Positions 1 through 7,746 of a stretch of DNA of 13,999 nucleotides are shown here, piece by piece. The stretch's first letter is position 1, and each line of letters opens with the position of its first letter. The notes below the pieces were generated by a model. That model was not told the DNA's origin and did not search any database. It was given only the letters and a program-made list of their open reading frames with translations. Made by a program: the position numbers and the translations under genes. Source of the DNA: JBGPFS01 sp041483455 (GTDB lineage Bacteria; Chloroflexota; Limnocylindria; Limnocylindrales; CSP1-4); NCBI GenBank assembly GCA_041483455.1, contig JBGPFS010000044.1, positions 1 through 13,999 on the forward strand. The letters are read 5' to 3'.

Positions 1-4
1 GCGC

Positions 5-1183
5 ATGAGGCCGGTCCGGCGCGCCGCGCTCGCTGCTGGGGCGGTCGCGGTGGGGGCGCTGGCGGCGGCCCGACCCGTGCTGGACGCAGTGGTCGCCCGC
101 ACCGAACGGCGCATGAACCCGGTGGGCCCGGGTCCGCTCGCGCCGCCGTCGGAACGCGCCGTGGCGCTCCATGCGACGCTCCGGGTCGCGGACCTGCACG
201 CCGACTCGCTCCTCTGGGGCCGCGACCTGCTTCGCCGGGGCGACCGCGGCCAGGTGGACGTCCCGCGCCTGATCGAGGGCAACGTGGCGGTCCAGGTGTT
301 CTCGATGCCCGTGAAGACACCGCGGCACCTCAACATCGAGCGCAACGAGCCCACCAGCGACGATGTCACGCTGATCGCACTGGCCAAGGGCTGGCCGCCC
401 GCGACCTGGCGCAGCCTCCTCGCCCGCGTCCTCCACCTGGCCGCGAACGCGCGCCGCTTCGAGGCCGGGTCGGAAGGCGCCTTCCGGCTCCTCAGCTCAC
501 GCGCGGACCTCGCCGCCTATCTCTCGGACCGAGCCGCGAACCCGGCGATGACCGCCGGGATGCTCTCGATCGAAGGCGCGCACGCGCTCGACGACGACCC
601 GGCCAACGTCGAGGTCGCCGCGGACGCCGGGATCCGGATGATCTCGCCGGCCCACTTCTTCGACACGGCTTTCGGCGGCAGCGCCCACGGGATGGAGCAG
701 TACGGGCTGACCGACAGGGGCCGGGAGATGGTCCGCCGGATGGAGGCCCGGGGCGTGATCCTCGACCTCGCCCATTCGTCCGCGCGCACGATCGACGACG
801 CCCTGGCGATCTCGACCCGGCCGGTGGTCGCCTCGCACACGGGCGTGCGCGGGGTCTGCGACAACGCGCGGAACCTCACCGACGCGCACCTGGCGGGGAT
901 CGCCGCGACGGGAGGTCTCGTCGGGATCGGGTTCTGGGAGACGGCCTGCGGCGGGCCCGACCCATCGTGGATCGCCCGGTCGATCGCCTACGCGGCAGAG
1001 CGGATCGGCGTGGCGCACGTGGCGTTGGGCTCGGACTGGGACGGCGCCGTCGGCGTACCGTTCGATGCCGCGGGCCTGGTCCACCTGACGGCCGCGCTGC
1101 TCGATGTGGGCCTCGACGAGGCCGCGATCCGCGCCGTCATGGGCGAGAACGTCCTGCGGCTGCTGGGCGAGGCGTTGCCGTAG
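5..1183 (+). CDS. Membrane dipeptidase (peptidase family M19, renal dipeptidase-like)
   Basis: A 392-residue zinc dipeptidase. M19 enzymes hydrolyse dipeptides, including some with a D-residue at the C-terminal side, through a binuclear zinc site. The expected ligands are visible: H65 and D67 in DLHADS, bridging E190 in SIEGAH, H257 in DLAHSS, and H278 in SHTG. R289 in the NARNLTD segment and D344 in GSDWDG are also present. The H257-H278-R289 spacing (21, then 11) equals that of human renal dipeptidase (H198-H219-R230). Residues 1-30 start with basic residues and continue as an Ala/Val/Gly-rich hydrophobic stretch, suggesting export or membrane anchoring. The ATG lies at the window edge, so its ribosome site is not visible and a start further upstream cannot be excluded. 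No operon partner is evident; the next gene starts 91 bp later on the same strand. The family call is firm; the substrate is unknown. Confidence 0.93.
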   Translation: MRPVRRAALAAGAVAVGALAAARPVLDAVVARTERRMNPVGPGPLAPPSERAVALHATLRVADLHADSLLWGRDLLRRGDRGQVDVPRLIEGNVAVQVFSMPVKTPRHLNIERNEPTSDDVTLIALAKGWPPATWRSLLARVLHLAANARRFEAGSEGAFRLLSSRADLAAYLSDRAANPAMTAGMLSIEGAHALDDDPANVEVAADAGIRMISPAHFFDTAFGGSAHGMEQYGLTDRGREMVRRMEARGVILDLAHSSARTIDDALAISTRPVVASHTGVRGVCDNARNLTDAHLAGIAATGGLVGIGFWETACGGPDPSWIARSIAYAAERIGVAHVALGSDWDGAVGVPFDAAGLVHLTAALLDVGLDEAAIRAVMGENVLRLLGEALP

Positions 1184-1274
1184 GCCGGATCGTCACGGCG
1201 ACTTCGCTCCCGCAGGGCACGACCATCCAGGACTCTCAGGCTTCTTTCAGCGATCGGGCGCATCCTGAGCGACG

Positions 1275-2468
1275 ATGGACGACGAACGACTTCCCGACGA
1301 CGATCCCGGGCCCGACGATCCCGGGCCCGACGATCCCGGGCCCGACGATCCCGATCTTCTGCTGGAGGACGAGACCGTGGCCGCCGCGGACGGGCGCCTC
1401 ACCCGACGCCTGGCGATCGGCGCCCTCGTGCTCGCGCTGGTCGCGGTCGGGCTGACCGCATGGCGCCTCTTGTCCCCCGGCGTCGCCTCCTGTCAGTCCA
1501 CCGCATGGGGTGCAGCGCCGTCGACCGCCGACCTGCCCGCCGGCTGGTCGGTCGGCGCCACCCAGTACGACGCCGATCGGCTGTCGGTGACACTGCTCGG
1601 CCCCCCGCCGGCGGACCAGGCGACCGCCCGGGCGGTGGTCTATGCGACCGCGACCTGCTACGCCCGCGACGCGGCCGTCGCGATGACGAAGTCTCAGGCC
1701 GCCGCGACGACCGGCGGGCAGACCGTGGTCGCTCGGACGGACCTTGGCGACCAGGGGTACACGGCCCTCGATTCGTCGGGAGCGAGCTTCATCCAGTTCC
1801 GCCACGGTGACGTCGTCACCTACGTGGCGGCCTCGGGCGCCGCGACGGCCGCCGAAGTGGAGACCGTCGCCTCCGCCTTCGACCGTGCCCTCCGCGGTCT
1901 CGCGTCCGCCGCCGCGGCTGCGACGCCGACGGCGTCGAGCGGCGGCTCGCCCCTGCCTTCTCCGGCGGCCTCCGCCGTTTCCTCAGCCTCGGCCGAACCC
2001 TCGCCGTCCCTGAGCGCTACCGCGCCGGAGCTCGAGGCGGCGCTCCCGCGGACCGTCGCAGGGACGGCCCTCACGATCGAAAGCGCCGTCGGGACGTCCG
2101 TGCTCGGCACGACCGCCTCGAGCCGAGCCATCACCGCCGCGCTCAGCGCGGCGGGAAGGACCGCCGACGACTTCCGCATCGCGCAGGCGTACGACGTGAA
2201 CGGCACGCTGGACCTCTCGATCCTCGCGTTCCGGGTCGTCGGGATGAAGAGCGACGCGCTCCGGACGATCGTGCTCGGCACGTGGCTGTCGGCGACCGGG
2301 CCCGGCGTGACGACGAGCCCGATCACGCTCGCGGGCCGGGCGTTCACGCGGGTGGACTACGGCGACGGAGGGTCGCTGTCGTACGTCATCGCCGTCGGCG
2401 ACATCGTCGTCGCGATCGGGACGTCGAACGCCAGCCTCGCCGCCCAGGCCGCGGCTGCGCTCCCCTGA
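1275..2468 (+). CDS. Single-pass membrane protein of unknown function with two extracytoplasmic regions
   Basis: I do not recognise a named family. The 397 residues divide into four parts. An acidic N-terminal tail (1-40) contains three PGPDD repeats. Basic residues RLTRR precede a hydrophobic helix at about 46-66. A first extracytoplasmic region (about 85-210) has two cysteines nearby (C73, C128) that could form a disulfide. An Ala/Ser/Pro/Thr linker (about 210-255) leads to a second region (256-397) that begins LPRTVAG and ends AAALP. The acidic tail before a positively charged helix flank predicts N-in, C-out topology. The two outer regions share a loose C-terminal pattern: G-Y/F-T..D..G, then GD-V/I-V, then an Ala-rich helix. 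This may be an old duplication. No strong ribosome site precedes the ATG at 1275, so the start is moderately certain. It follows the dipeptidase gene by 91 bp and could be co-transcribed. Third-position GC across the ORF supports real coding. Confidence 0.8.
   Translation: MDDERLPDDDPGPDDPGPDDPGPDDPDLLLEDETVAAADGRLTRRLAIGALVLALVAVGLTAWRLLSPGVASCQSTAWGAAPSTADLPAGWSVGATQYDADRLSVTLLGPPPADQATARAVVYATATCYARDAAVAMTKSQAAATTGGQTVVARTDLGDQGYTALDSSGASFIQFRHGDVVTYVAASGAATAAEVETVASAFDRALRGLASAAAAATPTASSGGSPLPSPAASAVSSASAEPSPSLSATAPELEAALPRTVAGTALTIESAVGTSVLGTTASSRAITAALSAAGRTADDFRIAQAYDVNGTLDLSILAFRVVGMKSDALRTIVLGTWLSATGPGVTTSPITLAGRAFTRVDYGDGGSLSYVIAVGDIVVAIGTSNASLAAQAAAALP
1298..1353 (+). repeat. 15-bp coding tandem repeat (about 3.7 copies)
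   Basis: Three exact 15-bp units (cgatcccgggcccga, from 1301 to 1345) plus partial units on both sides give 56 bp of perfect 15-bp periodicity. The unit is in frame and encodes PGPDD in the acidic cytoplasmic tail of the membrane protein starting at 1275. Each unit contains a GGGCCC/CCCGGG core, so the tract is also self-complementary. The 15-bp length means gain or loss of a unit keeps the frame. Confidence 0.95.
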
Positions 2469-2562
2469 TCGACGCAGCAGTCCAAGCTGGCGGGCCCTGT
2501 GCGGCGGACTCTGCGCAACACCTGAACGGGACGAGTCAACCGCGCTCGCGCGAATCGATGCA

Positions 2563-3003
2563 CTAAGCCTCGGCCAGCGCCTTCAGCTTCGCCAGCATGT
2601 CCCGCACGTGACCATCGGAGCTGCGCTGTCCGACCCTGCCGATCAATCTGCCCAGGACCCCGTAGGGCAGCTCGACGTGCTCCTCGAACGTGAAGCGGCA
2701 CCCCGCCGGGAGCCGGTCCACGGCCCATCGCTGGTCGTAGCCCTTGACGCCCGTGCCCGACGTCATGTGGAGCGAGAGCGCCCGGTTCTCGACCCATTCG
2801 CTGATCACGAAGTGGAGCTTCATGAGCATGCCCGACGGCTTCTCCTCCGCGTAGACCCTGGTACCGGGGCCTCGCTTGCCGGCGTCCTCGTACTGGTACC
2901 GCCTGAGCGTTGGATACCACTTCAGGATGTTGTCCGGCTCGACCAGCAGCGGCCAGATCCGCTCCGGCGGCGCCGCGACCTCGATCGACTGATGCACTTC
3001 CAT
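2563..3003 (-). CDS. SRPBCC (START/polyketide-cyclase-like) family protein
   Basis: A 146-residue small protein of the SRPBCC fold, a helix-grip domain with a hydrophobic ligand cavity. The start of the fold is typical: MEVHQSIEVAAPPERIWPLL, then LVEPDNILKWYP with a Trp after a short helix. Alternating beta-strand segments follow (GTRVYAEE, LHFVISEW, ALSLHM, CRFTFEEHVEL), then a C-terminal amphipathic helix (about 127-146). Length matches single-domain members. I chose the ATG at 3003 because GGGAGG lies 8 nt upstream (3012-3017) and because the 63 codons open further upstream are Arg/Pro-rich and resemble no family member. It converges on the membrane-protein gene ending at 2468, with 94 bp between them and no convincing shared terminator. 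The ligand is unknown; such proteins may bind lipids, act as cyclases, or be co-regulator-like. Confidence 0.85.
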   Translation of the reverse strand: MEVHQSIEVAAPPERIWPLLVEPDNILKWYPTLRRYQYEDAGKRGPGTRVYAEEKPSGMLMKLHFVISEWVENRALSLHMTSGTGVKGYDQRWAVDRLPAGCRFTFEEHVELPYGVLGRLIGRVGQRSSDGHVRDMLAKLKALAEA

Positions 3004-3440
3004 CTCGGTGGCCTCCCTGCCGTGGGTGACGGACCTCCCGTGGCGCACGGCCCCAGCCGGGTCGGTCTCGCCAGTGGCTCGGCGCGGTCCCGGCGGCCAG
3101 GGTGTGGGCCGCGCGTCGGAGCCTCCCGTGGATGCCCATTGTCCCACCGGGGTACATGCGCTCAGCCCGTTCCGGGGCGATCTCACCACCACCTGCCAGG
3201 GTCACGGGTCGGGGGAACCACGCTCATGGTGTCCCATGGAGGAGCAGAGCGGACAACCGGATCAAGTCTCCGTGGGCTGTGGCAGCCCGTGCCACGTCCA
3301 CGGGTCCGGCTCGCGCCACAGGAAGTCCAGTGTTAGGGCTTTCGATCAGGTCGTCAGCGCTCTGGAACTCTCCACGCGCAGAAGTCCTGGCCTCGTGAGC
3401 GAGTAGCGTGAGCGCCAGCGCGGGAGCGAATCGGGCGTAG
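3004..3440. other. 437-bp stretch without a supportable gene
   Basis: This lies between the 5' end of the SRPBCC gene and the 3' end of the molybdopterin oxidoreductase gene, both on the minus strand. Open frames here are short, Arg/Pro/Ser-rich and lack ribosome sites or recognisable motifs. The stretch should hold the SRPBCC promoter, but I see no convincing -35/-10 pair. Two structured items are visible: the overlapping inverted repeats at 3271-3304, and a 7-bp direct repeat gtgagcg at 3395-3401 and 3408-3414. Confidence 0.6.
3271..3304. repeat. Cluster of overlapping, mutually exclusive inverted repeats
   Basis: Three perfect 6-bp hairpins share bases in 34 bp. GGGCTG (3274-3279) pairs with CAGCCC (3283-3288) across TGG. 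GTGGCA (3279-3284) pairs with TGCCAC (3290-3295) across a 5-nt loop. CCCGTG (3286-3291) pairs with CACGGG (3299-3304) across a 7-nt loop. Forming one excludes its neighbour. There is no T-tract on either strand, so a classical intrinsic terminator is unlikely. It lies about 137 bp past the stop codon of the minus-strand oxidoreductase gene and about 270 bp upstream of the SRPBCC start. The function is unknown. Confidence 0.5.
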
Positions 3441-5561
3441 TCAGAGTGTCGTCGCGGAGGGGCCGGCGAGCTGCGGATCCCGGGCAACCTCGACCAGAGT
3501 GTCGTGAAAGTCTCCGCCTCCGCCGAGATCGCTCAGGCCGTCGGCGGTCAGGGTGTTCGCTGCGGTGCCACCTGGGCTCCGCGAGGCCCACCATCCGGAC
3601 GGCATCGCGACGAGCCCGGGTCGGACCCGGTCTCCGACTCTGGCCCGCATGCGAACCTCGCCCCGATCGTTGAAGACCCGCACCCGCTCGCCCTCGGTGA
3701 TCCCGCGCGGCATCGCGTCCGCGTGATGGATGTCCAGGAGCGGCTCGCCCTCGGCTGCGAGATGACGGGGTAGTCCTCCGTAGCTGGAGTTCAGGAAGTG
3801 GTGGGCCGACTTGGCGGTCATCAGGGCCAGTGGGAACCGCGCCACGAGAGTGGGGTCGCCAGCCGGACTCTCGCGTGCCGGCACGTACTCGGGCAGGGGA
3901 TCCAGGCCACTGGCGGCGGCCGCCTCGCTCGCGAACTCGAACCGACCGGAAGGGGTCGGGAATCCGCCCTCCGCATACGGCAACCACGGCTCCGGGAGGT
4001 CCAGCTTCGCCCAGCCGTCGCGGACGAGCCGGTCGTAGGTGATCCCGTGGAGCCATGCGTGGTCGGAGGAGAGCGCATCACGGACGATCGCCTCGTCGGA
4101 CTCGTGCAGATATGGCTCATCGAATCCCATCCGTCTCGCCAGGCGGCGGAAGATCTCGCTGTTCGGGAGCGCCTCGCCGACCGGTTCGATGGCAGGCAGG
4201 TTCAGGGTCAGGTAGGTATGGCCCCAGGACGGGACCAGGTCATGGTGCTCGACCTCGGTGGTCGCGGGCAGGACGACGTCTGCCTGGAGCGCCGTGTCCG
4301 TCATGAACTGCTCGATGACGACGGTAAGCAGGTCCTCTCGGCGGAGGCCGGCCATCACGAGCTGCTGGTTCGGTGCGGTCGCCGCCGGGTTCGAGTTGTA
4401 CACGACGAGAGCGCGGATGGGCGGGTCAGGTGGTTCGAGCTCCCCGGCGAGCGCTCGACCGAGTTGCGCCATGTTGACCGACCGGATCGACGGGTCCTCG
4501 AGCTCGGGCATCGCGACGGTCTTGAGGGCCTCGTCGAAGAACTGCCACGTCCCCGGGTCGAGGCCGCCGCCCCGCTCGCGCCACGCGCCGACGAGCGCCG
4601 GCAGGCACGCGATGGCCCGGTGGGTGTTCGCCCCATGGGAATGATGTTCCATGCCCACGAAGACCCGGATCGCCGCGGGCCGTGTGGTCGCGTAGGCCCG
4701 GGCGATCCGGACGATCTCGCCCGCCTCCAGGCCCGTGAGCTGCGCAGCCCTCTCGGGCGGATACTCGCGCAGCCGCTCACGCAGTCGGTCGAAGCCGGTC
4801 GTGTGGCCGCTGACGTAGGCGTCGTCCTGGAGACCCTCCGCGACGATGACGTGCATCATGCCCAGCGCGAGTGCGGCGTCGGTGCCCGGCATCGGCCGGA
4901 TGTGCCAATCGGCCGCTGCGGCCGTCCTCGTCCTCAGTGGGTCGATGACGACGACAGTCGCCCCGTTCGCCTTCGCCTCGCGGATGAACGGCCACAGATG
5001 GAGGTTCGTGACGATCGTGTTCGTCCCCCACAGCACGATCAGTCGGCTGTGGACGACATCCTCCGGGAGCATCCCCATGGACGTGCCCTGGGCGAGGGTG
5101 ATCCCTGCGGTCGCCGTATCCTGGCAGATCGCCCGCTCGAGGCGCGTGGCCCCCAGGCGAGCGAAGAACCGGCGGTCGATCGACTCGCTCTGGACGATCC
5201 CCTGGGTCCCGAGGTAGCTATAGGGCAGGATCGCCGTTGCGCCGGAGCGTTCGACGACCGCACTGAGGCGCCCCGCGACCTCGTCGAGGGCCTCATCCCA
5301 GCCGATCTGCGCGAACTGACCGGCCCCCTTCGGGCCGATGCGACGGAGCGGGTGGAGGATGCGGTCCGGGCTGTAGACACGCTCGAGGTAGTGGTTGACC
5401 TTGGCGCACAGGCCACCGCGCGTGAATGGGTGATCCTTGGTCCCCGCGAGGTTGACCGCGACCCCGTTCTCGACCGTCACCTGCCAGGCGCAGGTGTCCG
5501 GACAGTCATGCGGACAAGCACCCCTGACGACGACCGGCAACGTTCGATCCTGTGCGGCCAC
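3441..5561 (-). CDS. Molybdopterin- and [4Fe-4S]-containing oxidoreductase (DMSO reductase superfamily)
   Basis: A 706-residue catalytic subunit-type protein. The N-terminal cluster motif is complete: C16, C20 and C24 in CPHDCPDTC, and C52 in GGLCAKV. C146 in AICQDTATAG is at the place expected for the protein ligand to Mo or W. Segments typical of bis-MGD binding follow (VLWGTNTIVTN, VVVIDPLRTRTA, GTDAALALGM). A C-terminal dinucleotide-binding domain (about 570-700) includes LMTAKSAHHFLNSS and the ADAMPRGITEGERVRVFNDRGE region. There is no Tat twin-arginine signal, so it should be cytoplasmic. It starts with GTG at 5561, preceded by GGAG 6 nt upstream (5568-5571). No small electron-transfer subunit or cofactor gene adjoins it, so the electron partner is unknown. 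General annotations such as formate dehydrogenase-like are possible, but the substrate cannot be read from sequence. Confidence 0.92.
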   Translation of the reverse strand: MAAQDRTLPVVVRGACPHDCPDTCAWQVTVENGVAVNLAGTKDHPFTRGGLCAKVNHYLERVYSPDRILHPLRRIGPKGAGQFAQIGWDEALDEVAGRLSAVVERSGATAILPYSYLGTQGIVQSESIDRRFFARLGATRLERAICQDTATAGITLAQGTSMGMLPEDVVHSRLIVLWGTNTIVTNLHLWPFIREAKANGATVVVIDPLRTRTAAAADWHIRPMPGTDAALALGMMHVIVAEGLQDDAYVSGHTTGFDRLRERLREYPPERAAQLTGLEAGEIVRIARAYATTRPAAIRVFVGMEHHSHGANTHRAIACLPALVGAWRERGGGLDPGTWQFFDEALKTVAMPELEDPSIRSVNMAQLGRALAGELEPPDPPIRALVVYNSNPAATAPNQQLVMAGLRREDLLTVVIEQFMTDTALQADVVLPATTEVEHHDLVPSWGHTYLTLNLPAIEPVGEALPNSEIFRRLARRMGFDEPYLHESDEAIVRDALSSDHAWLHGITYDRLVRDGWAKLDLPEPWLPYAEGGFPTPSGRFEFASEAAAASGLDPLPEYVPARESPAGDPTLVARFPLALMTAKSAHHFLNSSYGGLPRHLAAEGEPLLDIHHADAMPRGITEGERVRVFNDRGEVRMRARVGDRVRPGLVAMPSGWWASRSPGGTAANTLTADGLSDLGGGGDFHDTLVEVARDPQLAGPSATTL

Positions 5562-5750
5562 TCGGGACTCCGGCGATCTGAGGTCGCAACTCTGTCACCG
5601 CACGCGATGCGCGTCCAGTCGGTCAGTGGCCCGCGCAACCACACGACGAGCAAGGGGAGCGTTGCAGCGGCGTATCGAACCTGGGCCCGACCCAAGTCAG
5701 CGGACGGGACGCGTCCGGTCAGGGTGTCGCTGCGCGTTCAGAAGGGGAGA

Positions 5751-5826
5751 TGGAGCGGGAGACGGGTCTCGAACCCGCGACATTCAGCTTGGGAAGCTGA
5801 CACTCTGCCAACTGAGTTACTCCCGC
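5751..5826 (-). tRNA. tRNA-Gly (anticodon CCC), CCA encoded
   Basis: The minus strand folds as a full cloverleaf of 76 nt. The acceptor stem is GCGGGAG/CTCCCGC, followed by discriminator T and an encoded CCA (complement at 5751-5753). The D arm contains AGTTGGCAGA. The anticodon stem TCAGC/GCTGA encloses loop TTCCCAA, giving anticodon CCC (complement at 5791-5793). The T arm carries GGGTTCGAGACCC. The anticodon reads GGG glycine codons, and the loop matches that of E. coli glyU. It sits between two minus-strand protein genes and seems to have its own promoter. Confidence 0.96.
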
Positions 5827-5837
5827 TCAGCGGGGGC

Positions 5838-5867
5838 ATTCTAGCCCGCCCCGCCGGCCGTCGCCAA
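5838..5867 (-). promoter_or_regulatory. Probable promoter of the tRNA-Gly gene
   Basis: On the minus strand a TAGAAT -10 element (5843-5838, five of six consensus positions) is preceded after 18 bp by TTGGCG (5867-5862, four of six) as a -35 element. Transcription would begin near 5831, about five bases before the mature tRNA 5' end at 5826. The position is right for a tRNA promoter; the assignment rests on motif match alone. Confidence 0.5.
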
Positions 5868-5893
5868 CCATCCGCGGCTCGGTTGACGGCGAC
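5860..5893 (-). terminator. Possible hairpin terminator after the GH13 gene
   Basis: An imperfect inverted repeat starts 7 nt past the GH13 stop codon. GTCGCCAACC (5860-5869) is complementary to GGTT plus GGCGAC (5881-5884 and 5888-5893) with a 3-nt bulge and an 11-nt loop. No T-tract follows on the minus strand, and the arm overlaps the proposed tRNA -35 element. It may limit read-through or be incidental. Confidence 0.3.
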
Positions 5894-5900
5894 CAGATCC

Positions 5901-7739
5901 TCAGCCGGCCGTCAGGATGATCGCCTCGCGTGGACCCAACGTCAGCTGATCGCCGCCAGCAAGTTCGCTGGTCGCCCGTTCGTGGGTATCGAAGATCACG
6001 TTCCAACGGCGCCCCGTCCGCACGCGGACGCTCGCCTGCGTCGCACCGAAGTTGACCGCCACGATGACCGTCTCGCCGGGTGTCATGCGTTCGTAGACGA
6101 ACAGGTCGCGCGACGCTGCGGCCAACCGCCGATACGCCCCGACCTGGAGCGCCGGGTGCCTGCGACGTAGCCAGATCAGCTTTCGATAGGTGGACAGGAC
6201 CGACGAGGGATCGCGATCCTGGACCGCCACCTTCCGCGACTCGACGTCCGGGGCCATCCGTAGCCACGGCCGGGCGGCCGAGAAGCCGCCGTTCGGGCCC
6301 TCGCCCCAGGGCATCGGCGATCGCGCCTGGTCGCGATTCCACCAGGGCACCAGCATCCGCACGAGCCTTCCGCCACGCCTGGCCGGCGGATCGATGATCT
6401 CCGGCCATGGAATCGGCACGTCGCGCGCCCCGATCTCCTCGCCGTAGTAGAGGAACGGCGTGCCCCGGAGGGTCAGGCTGATCGTTCCCGCAGCTCGGGC
6501 GATCGCATCGCTCGTGGCTGCGTCGGCGCACGGCGCCAGTCGTGAGGCCTGCCGAGGTCGATCGTGATTCGAGAGCACGATCGTCGGCCAGCCATCCGGC
6601 CCGAACCGCTCCTCGTGCTTGTCGCTGGCCGCAGCGAACGCCTGCGGGTTCCAGCGTTGCCGGATCAGCTCGAAGTCGAACACAAGATGACGCGGCGCGC
6701 TCAACTTGGGAGCCAAGCCTGGATCCGAGGAAAACAGCTCGCCGACCGTCATCCGGCCAGGGTACGAATCGAGGAGTGCCCGGAACTCAGCGAGGAAGTC
6801 GGCCAGCTCGGGCCGGTCCTTGTCGTAGAGATGGACCTGCCGATCGTAGGGACGCCGACCGACGTAGCGACGAGGATTCGACGGGAGATCGGTGTGCTTG
6901 AAGAAGGCGTTGAAGACATCGAGCCGGAAGCCGTCCACGCCTCGCTCCAGCCAACCCCGCACCATCGCCTGCATCGCCGCTCGAAGCGCCGGGTTGCGCC
7001 AGTTCACGTCCGGTTGCTCGGGCAGGAACGTGTGCATGTAGAACTGGCCACGCATCTCGTCCCAGGTCCAGGCCGACCCGCCGAAGAACGACGTCCAGTT
7101 GTTCGGCTTCGTGCGGCGACCGAAGCGGTCGCGAGCGCCATCGCGCCACAGGTACCAGTCGCCGTACGGCCCGGACGGATCTCGACGTGACTCCTCGAAC
7201 CAGCGATGCGCCGAGCTCGTGTGGTTCATCACCAGGTCGAGGATGATCCGGATGCCGCGTCGGTGCGCTTCGGCGACGAGGCGATCGAAGTCCTCCAGGG
7301 TGCCGAACGACGGATCGATCGCGTCGTAGTCGGCAACGTCATAACCGACGTCGAAGCCCGGGGATGGGTGGATCGGCGACAGCCAGATGGCGTCGACGCC
7401 GAGTGATCGTTCGGTGCCGTCGTTGAGGTAGTCGAGCTTCTCGATCAGCCCGGGCAGGTCGCCGATGCCATCGTCGTTGGAGTCGGCGAACGAGCGTGGA
7501 TAGACCTGGTAGACCACCCCTCGCTGCCACCAGTCATCCCCGAATGCAGCGCCGATGACCGGCGGAACGGTCCCGGCCACCGGCCTGCCATCGAGCGTCG
7601 GTGCGCGGCGTGGCGCCCTGGGCATGACACGACCGTCCCTTCGTCGATCTGCGGCGCGACGCCCCCGGCTCGGTGCGACCCAGCCTACGACATCGAACGG
7701 TCGGGTCGCCGGCGACGGGAGGCCGAGCGCGGTCGCCAC
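5901..7739 (-). CDS. GH13 alpha-glucosidase-type glycoside hydrolase (alpha-amylase family)
   Basis: A 612-residue GH13 enzyme; members cleave alpha-glucosidic bonds in oligosaccharides by a retaining mechanism. Seen in order: WWQRGVVYQVYPRSF (70-84), a calcium-site-like DSNDDGIGDL (87-95), conserved region I DLVMNH (168-173), DGFRLDVFNA with nucleophile D274, TVGELF with acid/base E334, and LSNHDRPR with D393. EQPDVNW (241-247) is typical of oligo-1,6-/alpha-glucosidases. A C-terminal beta domain closes the protein. There is no signal peptide, so it should act in the cytoplasm. The start is uncertain. GTG at 7739 has GGAG 5 nt upstream (7745-7748), but the fold begins only at residue 70 and residues 20-60 are Arg-rich. 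The ATG at 7625 has a weaker AAGGGA 10 nt upstream and would give 574 residues, closer to family length. It diverges from the GH38 gene. Substrate could be maltose-, isomaltose- or trehalose-like. Confidence 0.92.
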   Translation of the reverse strand: MATALGLPSPATRPFDVVGWVAPSRGRRAADRRRDGRVMPRAPRRAPTLDGRPVAGTVPPVIGAAFGDDWWQRGVVYQVYPRSFADSNDDGIGDLPGLIEKLDYLNDGTERSLGVDAIWLSPIHPSPGFDVGYDVADYDAIDPSFGTLEDFDRLVAEAHRRGIRIILDLVMNHTSSAHRWFEESRRDPSGPYGDWYLWRDGARDRFGRRTKPNNWTSFFGGSAWTWDEMRGQFYMHTFLPEQPDVNWRNPALRAAMQAMVRGWLERGVDGFRLDVFNAFFKHTDLPSNPRRYVGRRPYDRQVHLYDKDRPELADFLAEFRALLDSYPGRMTVGELFSSDPGLAPKLSAPRHLVFDFELIRQRWNPQAFAAASDKHEERFGPDGWPTIVLSNHDRPRQASRLAPCADAATSDAIARAAGTISLTLRGTPFLYYGEEIGARDVPIPWPEIIDPPARRGGRLVRMLVPWWNRDQARSPMPWGEGPNGGFSAARPWLRMAPDVESRKVAVQDRDPSSVLSTYRKLIWLRRRHPALQVGAYRRLAAASRDLFVYERMTPGETVIVAVNFGATQASVRVRTGRRWNVIFDTHERATSELAGGDQLTLGPREAIILTAG

Positions 7740-7740
7740 C

Positions 7741-7746
7741 TATACT
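7741..7746 (+). promoter_or_regulatory. Candidate -10 element for the GH38 gene
   Basis: TATACT matches five of six -10 consensus bases and lies in the divergent GH13/GH38 interval, about 90 bp before the GH38 start. No good -35 element is present 16-18 bp upstream, so it is weakly supported. If the GH13 gene truly starts at 7739, this site sits inside its ribosome-binding region on the opposite strand. Confidence 0.3.

Noticed and set aside
2469..2562. Convergent gap searched for a bidirectional terminator; a bulged stem GCAGTCC with GGACTCTGC was seen.
   Set aside because: The stem is interrupted by a 2-nt bulge, the loop is long, and no T-tract occurs on either side.
3004..3192. Upstream extension of the SRPBCC frame (63 codons).
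   Set aside because: Composition is Pro/Arg/Gly-rich, and the ATG at 3003 has a GGGAGG site at proper spacing and starts exactly at the usual fold boundary.
3262..3345. Short minus-strand frame ending in an aromatic-rich peptide (DFLWREPDPWTWHG), possibly the tail of a decayed gene.
   Set aside because: Only 27 codons, no start codon, no recognised family, and it coincides with the inverted-repeat cluster.
5701..5717. Hairpin CGGACG/CGTCCG downstream of the tRNA-Gly gene, considered as its terminator.
   Set aside because: Six base pairs, 34 nt past the CCA end, with no T-run on the minus strand; chance is an adequate explanation.
5751..5826. tRNA-Gly considered as an integration (attachment) site for a mobile element.
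   Set aside because: No integrase, no partial duplicate of the tRNA 3' end, and both flanks are ordinary metabolic genes.
3798..6170. A 790-codon open frame on the plus strand, antisense to the molybdopterin oxidoreductase, tRNA-Gly and the 3' end of GH13.
   Set aside because: It is Arg/Asp/Val-rich low-information sequence mirroring the codon bias of the opposite-strand gene, runs through the tRNA, and shows no family motif. High GC makes stop-free antisense frames common.
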